DNA of 64,000 bases from VAZQ01 sp963753575 (GCA_963753575.1 CAVWCR010000003.1:4216001-4280000); one strand, 5' to 3'. Numbered from the stretch's first letter, positions 26,951 through 35,077 are shown. Notes: generated by a model not told the origin, from the sequence alone. Numbers and translations: made by a program.

Positions 26951-27523
26951 TTACGGATCGAGCTCGGTATCCCAATAGAGGTAGTCGAGCCAGCTATCGT
27001 GCAGATAGTTGGGCGGGAACCGCCGGCCGTTCCGATGCAGCTGGTGCACCGAGGGCTGGAACGGCATCTGCGACGGCCACATTCTGGCTTCGGACATGGT
27101 CAGGTTGCCCTTGCGCAGATTGCACGGCGAGCAGGCCGCCACCACGTTGATCCAGGTGGTCTGGCCGCCGCGCGAGCGCGGCACCAGGTGGTCGAACGTC
27201 AGGTCGTCGCGCTGGCCGCAATACTGGCAGGAGAACTTGTCGCGCAGGAACACGTTGAACCGCGTGAACGCCGGCTGCGTGGCGGGCTTCACGAAGGTCT
27301 TAAGCGACACCACGCTCGGCAGCTTCATTTCGAGGCTGGGGCTGTGCACCGAGCGGTCGTAGTTGGCAACGATGTTCACCCGCTCAAGGAACACGGCCTT
27401 GATGGTGTCCTGCCAGGACCACAGCGACAGCGGGTAGTAGCTCAGCGGACGAAAATCCGCGTTGAGCACCAGGGCCGGCCATCCCGACGGTGATACGTGG
27501 CCGTTCACGATTACGCTCCTCAA
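26951..27523 (-). CDS. HNH endonuclease family protein
   Basis: A 190-residue protein with a C-terminal HNH nuclease module: CQYCGQRDDLTFDHLVPRS, then GGQTTWINVVAACSPCNLRK. Two CxxC pairs bind zinc and the DH/N/H residues form the metal-binding active site. The N-terminal half (VLNADFRPLSYYPLSLWSW) is conserved across many bacteria. Housekeeping HNH proteins of this kind have no known substrate. It is convergent with dsbB. Confidence 0.9.
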   Translation of the reverse strand: MRSVIVNGHVSPSGWPALVLNADFRPLSYYPLSLWSWQDTIKAVFLERVNIVANYDRSVHSPSLEMKLPSVVSLKTFVKPATQPAFTRFNVFLRDKFSCQYCGQRDDLTFDHLVPRSRGGQTTWINVVAACSPCNLRKGNLTMSEARMWPSQMPFQPSVHQLHRNGRRFPPNYLHDSWLDYLYWDTELDP

Positions 27524-27640
27524 CCTCCTTCATGCTGCGATGCAGCGACACCACTATTAATCTAGGGCAGCGTGACAGGAATGTGAAGCACACCCTGCCC
27601 GCGCCCGCAGGCTTGTGGAACAGGGTCCGGAAGGCCCGGA

Positions 27641-28534
27641 TCAGGCCGCAGTGCCGGTGAGTTCCGCCCGCGCGGCCGCCGAACGGCGGTCGAGCCGCAG
27701 CGTCAGGCAGAACGCGCTGCCGCCGCTGCGCAGGAACGAATCAAGCGGCGTTGCGATCACCCGATAGCCGCGCTCGGCGAGCCGGCCGCGCAGGTCGTCG
27801 CTACAGCCCGACAGCACCAGCGTGTTGCCGAGACTGACCGCATTGGCGGCCAGCCTGCTGGCGTCTTCGTCGGCGACCTCGACACGCTGATCGGCCGCCA
27901 CGCGCTCGCGGATCGCGGCAAGGCCTTCGGGCGTGAACGCCTCCGGCACGACCATCACCTCGCCGCCCGGCAGCGGGCAGAGCGCCGTGTCCATGTGATA
28001 GAAGCGCGGGTCGGCAAGCTTGAGCGCGATCACGTCGACGCCGAACTCCTCCGCCACGGCATGCCGGGCGGCTTCGTCGGAGCGCGGCCCGTAGCCCATC
28101 CAGAAATGGTTGCGGGTCTGGTCCCATACGCAATCGCCGGCGCCTTCGAGCGCCACACCGTCCGGCAGCGTGCGCACGGCCGCGATCAGGCCGCGACCCT
28201 GCAGCTTGCGAAACGCCGCCGCGAAATGCGGCTCCTCGGCGCGGCGCTCGGCATGGCGGAAGCGCGCCAGCAGCGCCTTGCCGTCAAGCACCACCGCCGC
28301 GTTGGCGGTGAACACGAGATCGGGCAGGCCCGGCACCGACGGCACCAGGTCGATCTGCGCGCCAGCGGCAAGCAACACGCGATGCAGCGCCGCCCACTCC
28401 CGCCGCGCCGCCGCCGCGAGCAAGCGATCGTCGCGGGCCCAGCTCGACGGGTCCATCCACGGATTGATGGTGTAGCTGACCGCGAAATACTTCGGCCGGC
28501 ACATCAGGATATGCGCGTTGGCTTGCGTCGTCAT
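27641..28534 (-). CDS. DDAH/arginine dihydrolase-like guanidino hydrolase
   Basis: A 297-residue amidinotransferase-fold (pentein) enzyme. The catalytic Cys is C276 in GGSAFCLTLRL and His is H180 in RFYHMDTALC. The N-terminus ILMCRPKYFAVSYTINPWM and N78 in FTANAA resemble cyanobacterial arginine dihydrolase (ArgZ/AgrE), where an Asn at this site lets the enzyme remove both terminal nitrogens. It could therefore be a dimethylargininase or make ornithine from arginine. The ATG at 28534 has GAGGAGA upstream. It follows rocD by 10 bp, one operon, which favours ornithine production (inference). Confidence 0.85.
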   Translation of the reverse strand: MTTQANAHILMCRPKYFAVSYTINPWMDPSSWARDDRLLAAAARREWAALHRVLLAAGAQIDLVPSVPGLPDLVFTANAAVVLDGKALLARFRHAERRAEEPHFAAAFRKLQGRGLIAAVRTLPDGVALEGAGDCVWDQTRNHFWMGYGPRSDEAARHAVAEEFGVDVIALKLADPRFYHMDTALCPLPGGEVMVVPEAFTPEGLAAIRERVAADQRVEVADEDASRLAANAVSLGNTLVLSGCSDDLRGRLAERGYRVIATPLDSFLRSGGSAFCLTLRLDRRSAAARAELTGTAA

Positions 28535-28544
28535 CGCCGTCTCC

Positions 28545-29768
28545 TCAGGCAGCAACGGGGCGGCGCGGCGCACGCGCCAATTCGCGCAAGACCTCGTCGA
28601 AGCGGTCGAGCGCCCAGTCGAGATCTTCGCGCGTGATGACGAGCGGCGGCGCGAGCCGCACCACGGTGTCGTGGGTCTCCTTCGAGAGCACGCCCTTGGC
28701 CATCAGCCGCTCGCAGGCGATGCGTGCGCTTGCGATCTCGGGGTCGATCTCGGCGCCGACCCAGAGGCCGCGACCACGCACGGCCTTGAGCGCCGGGCTC
28801 TTGATCGCATGCAGGCGCGCGAGCATGTGGGCGCCGAGCGCACGGCTGCGCTCGACCAGCCCTTCGTCGCGAATGACGTGCAGCGCCTCGAGCCCGACCG
28901 CGGCGGCGAGCGGATTGCCGCCAAAGGTCGAGCCGTGCGATCCTGGCGTGAACACGTCCATGACTGCGCGCCGGCCGACGAAGGCCGACACCGGCAGCAC
29001 GCCGCCGCCAAGCGCCTTGCCGACAATAAGGCCGTCCGGGCGCACGTTCTCATGGTTGCAGGCAAACCACGCGCCGGTGCGGCCGAGCCCCGACTGCACC
29101 TCGTCGACGATGAGCAGCACGCCATGGCGGTCGCACAGCGCGCGCACACCGGCGAGGAAGCCCTTGGGCGGCACGATGATGCCGGCCTCGCCCTGGATCG
29201 GCTCGATCAGCACGGCCGCCGTATCAGGCGTGATCGCGCGCTCGATGGCGGCGAGATCGCCGAACGGAACCGGCCGGAAGCCCGGCGTGAACGGACCGAA
29301 GCCGTCGCGATAGTCGGGTTCCGACGAGAAGCCCACGATGGTCGTGGTGCGGCCGTGGAAGTTGCCCTGTGCCACGATGATCTCGGCGCGGTCGCGGCGC
29401 ACGCCCTTGACGCGGTACGCCCAGCGGCGCGCCGCCTTGATGGCGGTCTCGACCGCCTCGGCGCCGGTGTTCATCGGCAGCGCGGCATCGAGCCCACTGA
29501 CGCGGCAAAGCTCTTCGAGAAACGGCCCAAGCTGGTCGCTGTAATAGGCACGCGAAGGTACCGCGAGCCGGCGCGCCTGGGCGTTGAGCGCAGCGAGGAT
29601 GCGCGGATGAGCATGGCCGAGGCTCACCGCCGAATAGGCGCTCATCATGTCAACGTAGCGGCGCCCGTCGGTGTCCCACAGATGGGAGCCTTCGCCGCGG
29701 GTGAGCACGACCGGCAGCGGCGCATAGTTGTGTGCGCTGACGCGATTTTCGAGGGCGATGAAGTCCAT
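28545..29768 (-). CDS. rocD: ornithine--oxo-acid transaminase
   Basis: A 407-residue class III PLP aminotransferase. The Schiff-base lysine is K251 in IVGKALGGGVLPVSAFVG, and VDEVQSGLGRTG carries the PLP-ring Asp. PMNTGAEAVETAIKAARRW and the N-terminal SAHNYAPLPVVL fit ornithine delta-aminotransferases. The product is glutamate semialdehyde. The start at 29768 is chosen over an open extension to 29882. It is the promoter-proximal gene of a two-gene operon with the DDAH-like enzyme. Confidence 0.93.
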   Translation of the reverse strand: MDFIALENRVSAHNYAPLPVVLTRGEGSHLWDTDGRRYVDMMSAYSAVSLGHAHPRILAALNAQARRLAVPSRAYYSDQLGPFLEELCRVSGLDAALPMNTGAEAVETAIKAARRWAYRVKGVRRDRAEIIVAQGNFHGRTTTIVGFSSEPDYRDGFGPFTPGFRPVPFGDLAAIERAITPDTAAVLIEPIQGEAGIIVPPKGFLAGVRALCDRHGVLLIVDEVQSGLGRTGAWFACNHENVRPDGLIVGKALGGGVLPVSAFVGRRAVMDVFTPGSHGSTFGGNPLAAAVGLEALHVIRDEGLVERSRALGAHMLARLHAIKSPALKAVRGRGLWVGAEIDPEIASARIACERLMAKGVLSKETHDTVVRLAPPLVITREDLDWALDRFDEVLRELARAPRRPVAA

Positions 29769-29951
29769 GGCCTCACTCCACTGCGAATCAATCCGAGCGC
29801 AATTGTGCCGGAAAAACCGCAACAAGTTCCGTGGAAGTGAGATATGCCGACGTCCAATACCGCGGTTGAGAGCAGCCGCCACGGCGGATTTGGCGGTCGT
29901 GCCGCAAACGCTAAGCGTTCGTTTAACGCGTCGTCGTCGCTAGCCTTGGCG

Positions 29952-30118
29952 CTAGTGCCGCCGATTTGAAGTTCCTGTACCACCTGCAGCAAGCTCGATC
30001 AGGAACTTCAAATCGAAAAGCGGCACTAGAATCATGGAGTTGCTAGTGCCCCTTTGTTTCCGAAGTTCGTGTCAGAGTGCGCTGCGAGGTATCACGAACT
30101 TCGGAAACGGGGCACTAG
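29952..30118. repeat. twin-hairpin repeat, copy 3 (complete, flanked by direct repeat)
   Basis: Hairpin A starts CTAGTGCCGCCGATTTGAAG and closes GCGGCACTAG. The spacer is AATCATGGAGTTG. Hairpin B runs from CTAGTGCCCC to GGGGCACTAG. The sequence CTAGCCTTGGCG occurs just left (29940-29951) and again at the right end (30115-30126), so either an 8-bp (CCTTGGCG) or a 12-bp duplication flanks the element. The right end supplies the TAG stop of the ChaN-PDZ gene. Confidence 0.88.
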
Positions 30119-31395
30119 CCTTGGCGTGGTCGCGGCGGAAACTTGGCGACGATCTCGATCTCCTGGCCGTCGCGCTTGATGCTCATGGGCAGCCAGGTGC
30201 CGGGTGCCTGCCGGCCGACGACGTCGACGAGATCGCCGGGGCTGCGCATCGGAAGGCCGGCTGCCTTCACCACGTGATCGCCAGCCTGCAGGCCGGCGGC
30301 TTCCGCCACGCTGTTGCGCACCACGCGATTGATGCGCGGCGCGCCATCACCCTGCGCCAGCTCGACGCCCAATCGCGGGCGCTCCGGCATCGGCGCTTCA
30401 TCGGCGCCGGACGGCAATGTGAACAGCGCATCCGCATAGGACTTGCCGACGCGCTCGCAGGCGCTGTCGACCGAGACCGGGATGAGCGACGTCACGCCCG
30501 TCACGCCAAGATCTTTCAGCTGATGCGGCACACCGTAGCCATGCGCGACATGACCGCTGCCCAGCACGCCCACGACGGTCGCGTTGGGGAACTTGCGCTT
30601 GGCGTCGGCGAGCCCCTGCGCCATCGCGCGATCCCAGGTCTGCTGCGCCGCGACGAAACGCTTGAACTCCGGCCGCTTCATCACCGCCGCAAGCTCCGCC
30701 TCGTCAGGATCGCTCGGCTGCGACTGCGGATCGCCGCCACCCGGCGGCATGCTCCGCTTCATCAGTTGGACGGCGGCGAGCTCGCGCAGATAGGCCTCGC
30801 TCGCCGGCGCCGGATCGGTAAGGCCCTCGCGCGCCTCCGGCGGTACCGCCGCCCAGCCCTCGCGGCCGACGCGCGACACGAGGCTGCGCTCGACATTGAG
30901 CGCGACCATCGGGATGTGGTTGAGACGGGCGAACTGAAACAGCGGCATGTAGAGCGCTGAATCGTAGCCCCAGACCTTGCTCCACTCCGCCTGATTGAGA
31001 AATGCATCGGCAGTGAGCTTGCCGGCGATCCAATCATCGAGCACGCCCTGCAGGCGGCGCGGAAACGACTCGAAGCCAAGCACCATGTTGTCGGTGCGGC
31101 CGCGCAGCATCGCCACCGTCTGCTGCTGCCAGAAGTGATGGTCGGGGCTGGTGTGGGATTCGCCGAGCAGCAGCACGGCGCCGCGCGCCGCGAGGTCGCG
31201 CACCAGCGCCTTGCCATCGATGGCATTGCCGGAGGGGCCGTCGATCCAATTCCCGTAAGTCGCGCAGGCCTTATCGGTCTGTGCGCGCGAGGGCGCACCA
31301 CAGAGGCTGACGCCCGCGACGAGGAGCGCCGCAAACGTCGCGACGCGCACCGCACCCGCGCGCCGGCGACGCGCGCATAGGCCTTCGAGATTCAT
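30115..31395 (-). CDS. ChaN family protein with C-terminal PDZ domain
   Basis: A 426-residue exported protein. A basic leader and hydrophobic segment (about 15-38, ending SRAQ) look like a signal peptide. A ChaN-type domain (haem-binding uptake/Tiki superfamily) follows with LLLGESHTSPDHHFWQQQ, GFESFPRRLQG and VVGVLGSGHVAHGYGVP. A PDZ domain occupies about 335-420 (PRLGVELAQ, AAGLQAGDHVVKAAGLPM). It probably acts in the periplasm in haem/iron handling or as a metalloprotease-like protein. GGAG lies 9 nt before the ATG. Its TAG stop is formed by the end of repeat copy 3. Confidence 0.85.
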   Translation of the reverse strand: MNLEGLCARRRRAGAVRVATFAALLVAGVSLCGAPSRAQTDKACATYGNWIDGPSGNAIDGKALVRDLAARGAVLLLGESHTSPDHHFWQQQTVAMLRGRTDNMVLGFESFPRRLQGVLDDWIAGKLTADAFLNQAEWSKVWGYDSALYMPLFQFARLNHIPMVALNVERSLVSRVGREGWAAVPPEAREGLTDPAPASEAYLRELAAVQLMKRSMPPGGGDPQSQPSDPDEAELAAVMKRPEFKRFVAAQQTWDRAMAQGLADAKRKFPNATVVGVLGSGHVAHGYGVPHQLKDLGVTGVTSLIPVSVDSACERVGKSYADALFTLPSGADEAPMPERPRLGVELAQGDGAPRINRVVRNSVAEAAGLQAGDHVVKAAGLPMRSPGDLVDVVGRQAPGTWLPMSIKRDGQEIEIVAKFPPRPRQG

Positions 31396-32104
31396 CCCTT
31401 GGTGCTCCGGCTGTTGCGCGCTCTAGCAACGACGATGATGCTGCCGGCGCGGGCCCTGCTCTGCTAGCAGGCCATTGTGGGGCTTGCGGACGGGTCTGCG
31501 CAACCAGCGCGACCGGGGAAGGCGACGCCGGGCGCGGCGGCGGCGGGCCGGATTCTGCAGCCAGGAAATTGATATCGCTGCGCTTTTCTCTCCGGTGGGT
31601 TCGTTTTGGCCAAAATTCTCTGCGTTGGGTTTGGTGGTGGCCGCGTCTTGGCGGGAAGCTCTGCGGGAAGCTGAGGCGTCGAAGGCCCGGATGGCGAATT
31701 TGCGGCGCGAGCGCGCGCCGTTCGTGCCGAAACAGGCTTGCGAGCCGCCGGGTCAACGCGCTCCAGCCGAGCCCGCTGTCGTAGAGGTCCCGCCGCGCCA
31801 GCCGCGCGTGCAGCATCCTGATCTGCGCCCGCGCGATCGACATCGCGCATGCGCGGCTCTCGGCGTCCGAGCGCGTGCCCATGATCGCTTGCGCCAAGTC
31901 CGCCGCCGCACTCAGCAACGCAGGATCCTCGAACGAGCGGCTGGTCAGGCCGTGGCGGCGGGCGTTCTGCGCGGAGCGCGCCTTGCCGGCCGCCGTGCGC
32001 GGGCCGGTGGAGCGCCGCGCATTGCGGCGATTGGCAGCGCGCTTTGCTGCGCTGATCTTGCGGCGCCGACGCAGCCGGGCCTTCCTGGCAGCCGATGTGA
32101 TCAC
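31271..32104 (-). CDS. hypothetical Arg-rich protein with STGPRTAAGKARS motif
   Basis: The conserved core is NRRNARRSTGPRTAAGKARS followed by AQNARRHGLTSRSF. I recognise it as the hallmark of a widespread uncharacterised family in rhizobia and planctomycetes. I place the start at a GTG (32104), giving 277 residues; an open extension reaches 32200. The C-terminal 120 residues are low-complexity and overlap the start of the ChaN-PDZ gene in another frame, so the true end may be earlier or frameshifted. Function is unknown. Confidence 0.45.
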   Translation of the reverse strand: MITSAARKARLRRRRKISAAKRAANRRNARRSTGPRTAAGKARSAQNARRHGLTSRSFEDPALLSAAADLAQAIMGTRSDAESRACAMSIARAQIRMLHARLARRDLYDSGLGWSALTRRLASLFRHERRALAPQIRHPGLRRLSFPQSFPPRRGHHQTQRREFWPKRTHRREKRSDINFLAAESGPPPPRPASPSPVALVAQTRPQAPQWPASRAGPAPAASSSLLERATAGAPRDESRRPMRASPARGCGARRDVCGAPRRGRQPLWCALARTDR

Positions 32105-32237
32105 CGTGAATAAACCATAACTTTTACTTCTCGTATAATCACAGTAAGTAAATAATATCGTCGCCTGCGGCGTGCAAGGGGGGCGGCGCGGAATGTGCAA
32201 ATCGCGGGGCGGAATGCAAATCGCAGGTCAGATTGCG

Positions 32238-32291
32238 CCGCGCTTGGGCCAGCGAGCGCGCTTGGACCGACGAGCGCGCTTGGGCCAGCGA
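32238..32291. repeat. 18-bp tandem repeat, three units
   Basis: Three consecutive 18-bp units of GCGCGCTTGGGCCAGCGA, the first with two changed bases and the second with the variant GGACCGACGA. It lies just past the stop of the GyrI-like gene. No function is evident. Confidence 0.8.
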
Positions 32292-32300
32292 GATGGACTC

Positions 32301-32732
32301 TCAGACCAGCAAATACTTGATCGTCGTCTCAAGCAGGGCCGGGTCGCTATTCCAGTCACCGTAGGTTTCCCACGAAGCCTGCGCAATCGTCCGGTTGTTG
32401 GCAGCGCACCAGGCGTGGATAGCATCGTGGGCGCCACCCAATCGATCGTAAGGACCGACATGAATTGTCTTCGCAACTTCACCGGCCGGAGTCTCGATAC
32501 ATCGGACGTCGCCCGCCGCCTCGAACCGACGCGCCACCTGGACACCGAAGTCGATGTTCATCGCTTCGTTCCGATGCTCCGGGTGGTGATAGAGAAACAA
32601 GTTATGCCCCGGGCTCAAATCGCCATTCGCCCTCAAGAACGCCCACACCTGATCGAGCGCTGGCTTCCATGCTTGGGCGATACCGCCGATTGGCACTCTG
32701 ACCCGGACCGCCGCCACCAGCTCCGGCTGCAC
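32301..32732 (-). CDS. GyrI-like / effector-binding domain protein
   Basis: A 143-residue single-domain protein of the GyrI-like/AraC effector-binding superfamily. Typical segments are PAGEVAKTIHVGPYDRLGGA and the C-terminal TYGDWNSDPALLETTIKYLL, where a conserved acidic residue often sits near the ligand pocket. Such stand-alone domains bind small hydrophobic molecules or DNA gyrase. No regulator is adjacent. Upstream lies a 627-bp stretch without a supported gene. Confidence 0.8.
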   Translation of the reverse strand: MQPELVAAVRVRVPIGGIAQAWKPALDQVWAFLRANGDLSPGHNLFLYHHPEHRNEAMNIDFGVQVARRFEAAGDVRCIETPAGEVAKTIHVGPYDRLGGAHDAIHAWCAANNRTIAQASWETYGDWNSDPALLETTIKYLLV

Positions 32733-33359
32733 GGTTAAACCACAACGGCATATTTCATTCCGGCGTTGTCCTCATGTCATCGCGCGAATGTATCACGCGT
32801 GTGAGGCAATGACCTTTGGCACGACCCGCCCAGACGGCTACTTCCGAAAGCTTCTCCCTGGCGTTCGTCCTGTCGATGACCTGTCGGATCACGCGAAGCA
32901 GCCGATCGAACATCTGAAAGCACAAGGCCGGGCGGAACAAGGTAGCAGTCGGCCGTACGCGCATCCCTGCTCGATCCCTCTTTGGCCATCTTTTCGGGCC
33001 TGGTCAGAGACTTACCGATTGCGCTCCAAGGCGAACGTCCGGCTCGCGGAAATGCCCCGAGAGCCAACCAGCGGCGCCCGGCTGCTTGAAAATTGGCCCC
33101 ACCATCCCCAATTAACAAACGATCGGTTCACAAATATCGGTGAAGCTGGCAGGTGCTGCCACGACGATTGAACCGACGCGCTCCACAAAAGTGAGCATTT
33201 CCGGCTGGGCCTTAGTCTCCCACAAGCGCGTACAACCATCGTTGGGGCGATCGGTCGCCCCGCGATGGGCTGCGGCTGCCTTGCGGCTCAATGGACGTTA
33301 CCGGGATTGGCAAGTCACTGCGGGAAGCATTTCAACCTGCCGTTAACGAGGAGAGAGCC
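32733..33359. other. 627-bp stretch with no supported gene
   Basis: Short frames exist on both strands, but none has recognisable motifs, a good ribosome-binding site or consistent codon use. The last 20 bp carry the CGAGGAGAGAGCC ribosome-binding site of the DUF4167-like gene. It may hold decayed sequence or the promoter of that gene. Confidence 0.4.
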
Positions 33360-33620
33360 ATGCAGAATGGCCAAAACAAGAACATGAATACGCGCTACTC
33401 AAGACCGCCCGGACCCCGTGTTGACCGCTCAAACCGGCGGCCGTCGAATTCGTCCCGCCCCGAGCAGAAAAACCCTCACGACGCGCGACGAAACTACGAG
33501 CGATATCTGGCGCTGGCGCAGGCTGAAGCCCAAATCGGCAATTCGATCGGAGCTGAGAATTACTATCAGTACGCCGAACACTATTTCAGGTTAATGGCCT
33601 CGGATCGGGGGACGACATAG
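33360..33620 (+). CDS. short DUF4167-like protein
   Basis: An 86-residue protein. Its C-terminal half, NYERYLALAQAEAQIGNSIG followed by AENYYQYAEHYFRLMAS, closely matches the DUF4167 domain of a conserved alphaproteobacterial protein. That protein is normally much longer, with a long Pro/Gln-rich tail absent here. The N-terminus MQNGQNKN also resembles the family's basic start. GGAGAGAGCC precedes the ATG. It looks like a minimal paralogue. Function is unknown. Confidence 0.8.
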   Translation: MQNGQNKNMNTRYSRPPGPRVDRSNRRPSNSSRPEQKNPHDARRNYERYLALAQAEAQIGNSIGAENYYQYAEHYFRLMASDRGTT

Positions 33621-33688
33621 CCAGTGTCGTCACCCTTCGATGCCACAATTCGTTAGGAGAATTCAGATGTTGGGCGCATACTGCTGCG

Positions 33689-33913
33689 ATGGACCATATT
33701 GGCAGCCTGGAAGTTCGCGTTGAGAGGCGCGGGAATAAGTATGTCTGGGAGCTACACCGCGAGGGTGTGGCGCAACCGGTGAAGTTCTCCGCGCCGATCT
33801 ATTCTTCAGAAGCGGCGGCCAGAACCTCCGGAGACGAAGTACGAAGGGATCATCTGGCTCGGTTGGCGGCCCGATCGGCGAAAAGGACGTCGGTAAGAAA
33901 AGCGCTTCCCTAG
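33689..33913 (+). CDS. small hypothetical protein ending in repeat copy 4
   Basis: A 74-residue protein with LEVRVERRGNKYVWELHREG and a basic C-terminus. Similar short proteins with a V-x-x-R-G-x-x-Y-V-W-E-L-H pattern occur in Bradyrhizobium-like genomes. The ATG at 33689 lacks a clear ribosome-binding site, whereas an out-of-frame ATG at 33667 has a strong one (AGGAGAATTCAG). The TAG stop (33911-33913) is the first bases of repeat copy 4, so the native C-terminus may be altered. Confidence 0.55.
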   Translation: MDHIGSLEVRVERRGNKYVWELHREGVAQPVKFSAPIYSSEAAARTSGDEVRRDHLARLAARSAKRTSVRKALP

Positions 33914-34085
33914 TGCCGCCGATTTGAAGTTCCTACAACACGAGCGGCAAACGGTTAGGAACTTCAAATCGAAAAGCGGCACTAGAATCATCTAAAATCA
34001 TAGAGTTGCTAGTGCCCCTTGGTTTCCGAAGTTGGTGTCAGAGGGTGCCGCAACGACTTAACGAACTTCGGAAACGGGGCACTAG
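33910..34085. repeat. twin-hairpin repeat, copy 4 (complete, longer spacer)
   Basis: Hairpin A runs from CTAGTGCCGCCGATTTGAAG to GCGGCACTAG. The spacer is duplicated in part (AATCATCTAAAATCATAGAG then TTG). Hairpin B starts CTAGTGCCCC and closes GGGGCACTAG with minor changes in the arms. No flanking direct repeat is visible. A possible degraded fragment (ACTTCTGAACGGCGACACTAG) lies at about 34222-34242. Confidence 0.85.
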
Positions 34086-34185
34086 AGCACGACCCCGAAA
34101 AGCGCAGACTTTTCGGACAATGTCATGCGATCAAACAAAAGCTTAGAGCGAAATCGCGCTTCAATCTGAAACAATTTCGCTCCAA
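34086..34185. repeat. intergenic repeat of the GAGCATGATCCCGAAAAG type
   Basis: This begins AGCACGACCCCGAAAAG, has the arm pair CGAAAAGCGCAGACTTTTCG, and continues through AAAAGCTTAGAGCG to a TGAAACAATTTCGCTC end. It resembles an abundant intergenic repeat of Bradyrhizobium-like genomes. It directly follows repeat copy 4. A partial relative lies at 53319. Confidence 0.6.
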
Positions 34186-34346
34186 TCGGCAGCTCGCTCA
34201 AGCGGCTGCGTTGACAGATGCGGACTTCTGAACGGCGACACTAGGCGCCGCATCGATCGAAATCGGGCAAATCAAGTCCGTCCGTCTACAAGCAATGCGA
34301 TGAAACGGTCGGGCCGAAGGGCGCCTACCGATCCAGGGAGGTTGCC

Positions 34347-34979
34347 ATGTCGAATGCACTCAAAGGGATGGTCGCGGGCTTGGTCGCGACACTCGTTCTG
34401 TCTGGGCTCATGCTCATCAACAGCGCGACCGGGTTCATGCCGGAGATTAATATTATCCGCTGGCTGACCGCGCTTGGAACGCTCAGTGTCCCGGCGGCGT
34501 GGATGGACCATTTCATCGTCGGCGTGATTGTCTGGGGCCTGCTCTTTGCCGTCTATGACGGTGCAGCGAGCGGCCCGCAGCCCTGGCTGAAGGGCATCAT
34601 CTTCGGTGTATTTTCGTGGCTGATGATGATGGTCATGTTCATGCCCTTGGCGGGCGCCGGGTTCTTTGGCGCAAATATCGATACCTCGACGCATATCGGG
34701 CTGCTGGCTGTGAATCTCATGTTTGGAGCAATCCTGGGCGTGACCTACGGTTTTCTTGGGATCGTGGCTCCGATCAAGATCGCCGTGGGTCCGGTGGAGG
34801 TCGTTCCCGTAACGGAAGCCGAGAGATTGCGCTTGAGCAGCCCCGATTACAGCTTCAATGACGATCTGCCAACGAGCAGCCCATCGGGCCGGACGGTGGC
34901 GATCATCTTCGGCAGCGTTGTGGGGTTCCTGGTGCTTGTGGTGCTCATCGTGGAATTTCGTTCAATTCTTGGATTTTGA
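34347..34979 (+). CDS. multi-pass membrane protein (DUF6789-like)
   Basis: A 210-residue protein with about four transmembrane segments in residues 5-150 (GLVATLVLSGLMLINSATGF, HFIVGVIVWGLLFAVYDG, MMMVMFMPLAGAGFFG, LMFGAILGVTYGFLG). An acidic loop follows, then a C-terminal membrane anchor (about 185-206). It resembles short conserved proteins of the DUF6789 kind. Function is unknown. GGGAGGTTGCC precedes the ATG. Confidence 0.75.
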   Translation: MSNALKGMVAGLVATLVLSGLMLINSATGFMPEINIIRWLTALGTLSVPAAWMDHFIVGVIVWGLLFAVYDGAASGPQPWLKGIIFGVFSWLMMMVMFMPLAGAGFFGANIDTSTHIGLLAVNLMFGAILGVTYGFLGIVAPIKIAVGPVEVVPVTEAERLRLSSPDYSFNDDLPTSSPSGRTVAIIFGSVVGFLVLVVLIVEFRSILGF

Positions 34980-35077
34980 GATTCGCCTGCAATCCGCCGA
35001 TCCAATGTGATGTCGGGATCCGGCGCTGACCGGCGATTTCACGATGTCCGCTTTTCCGCGGCGGAAGAAAGCGCGCA

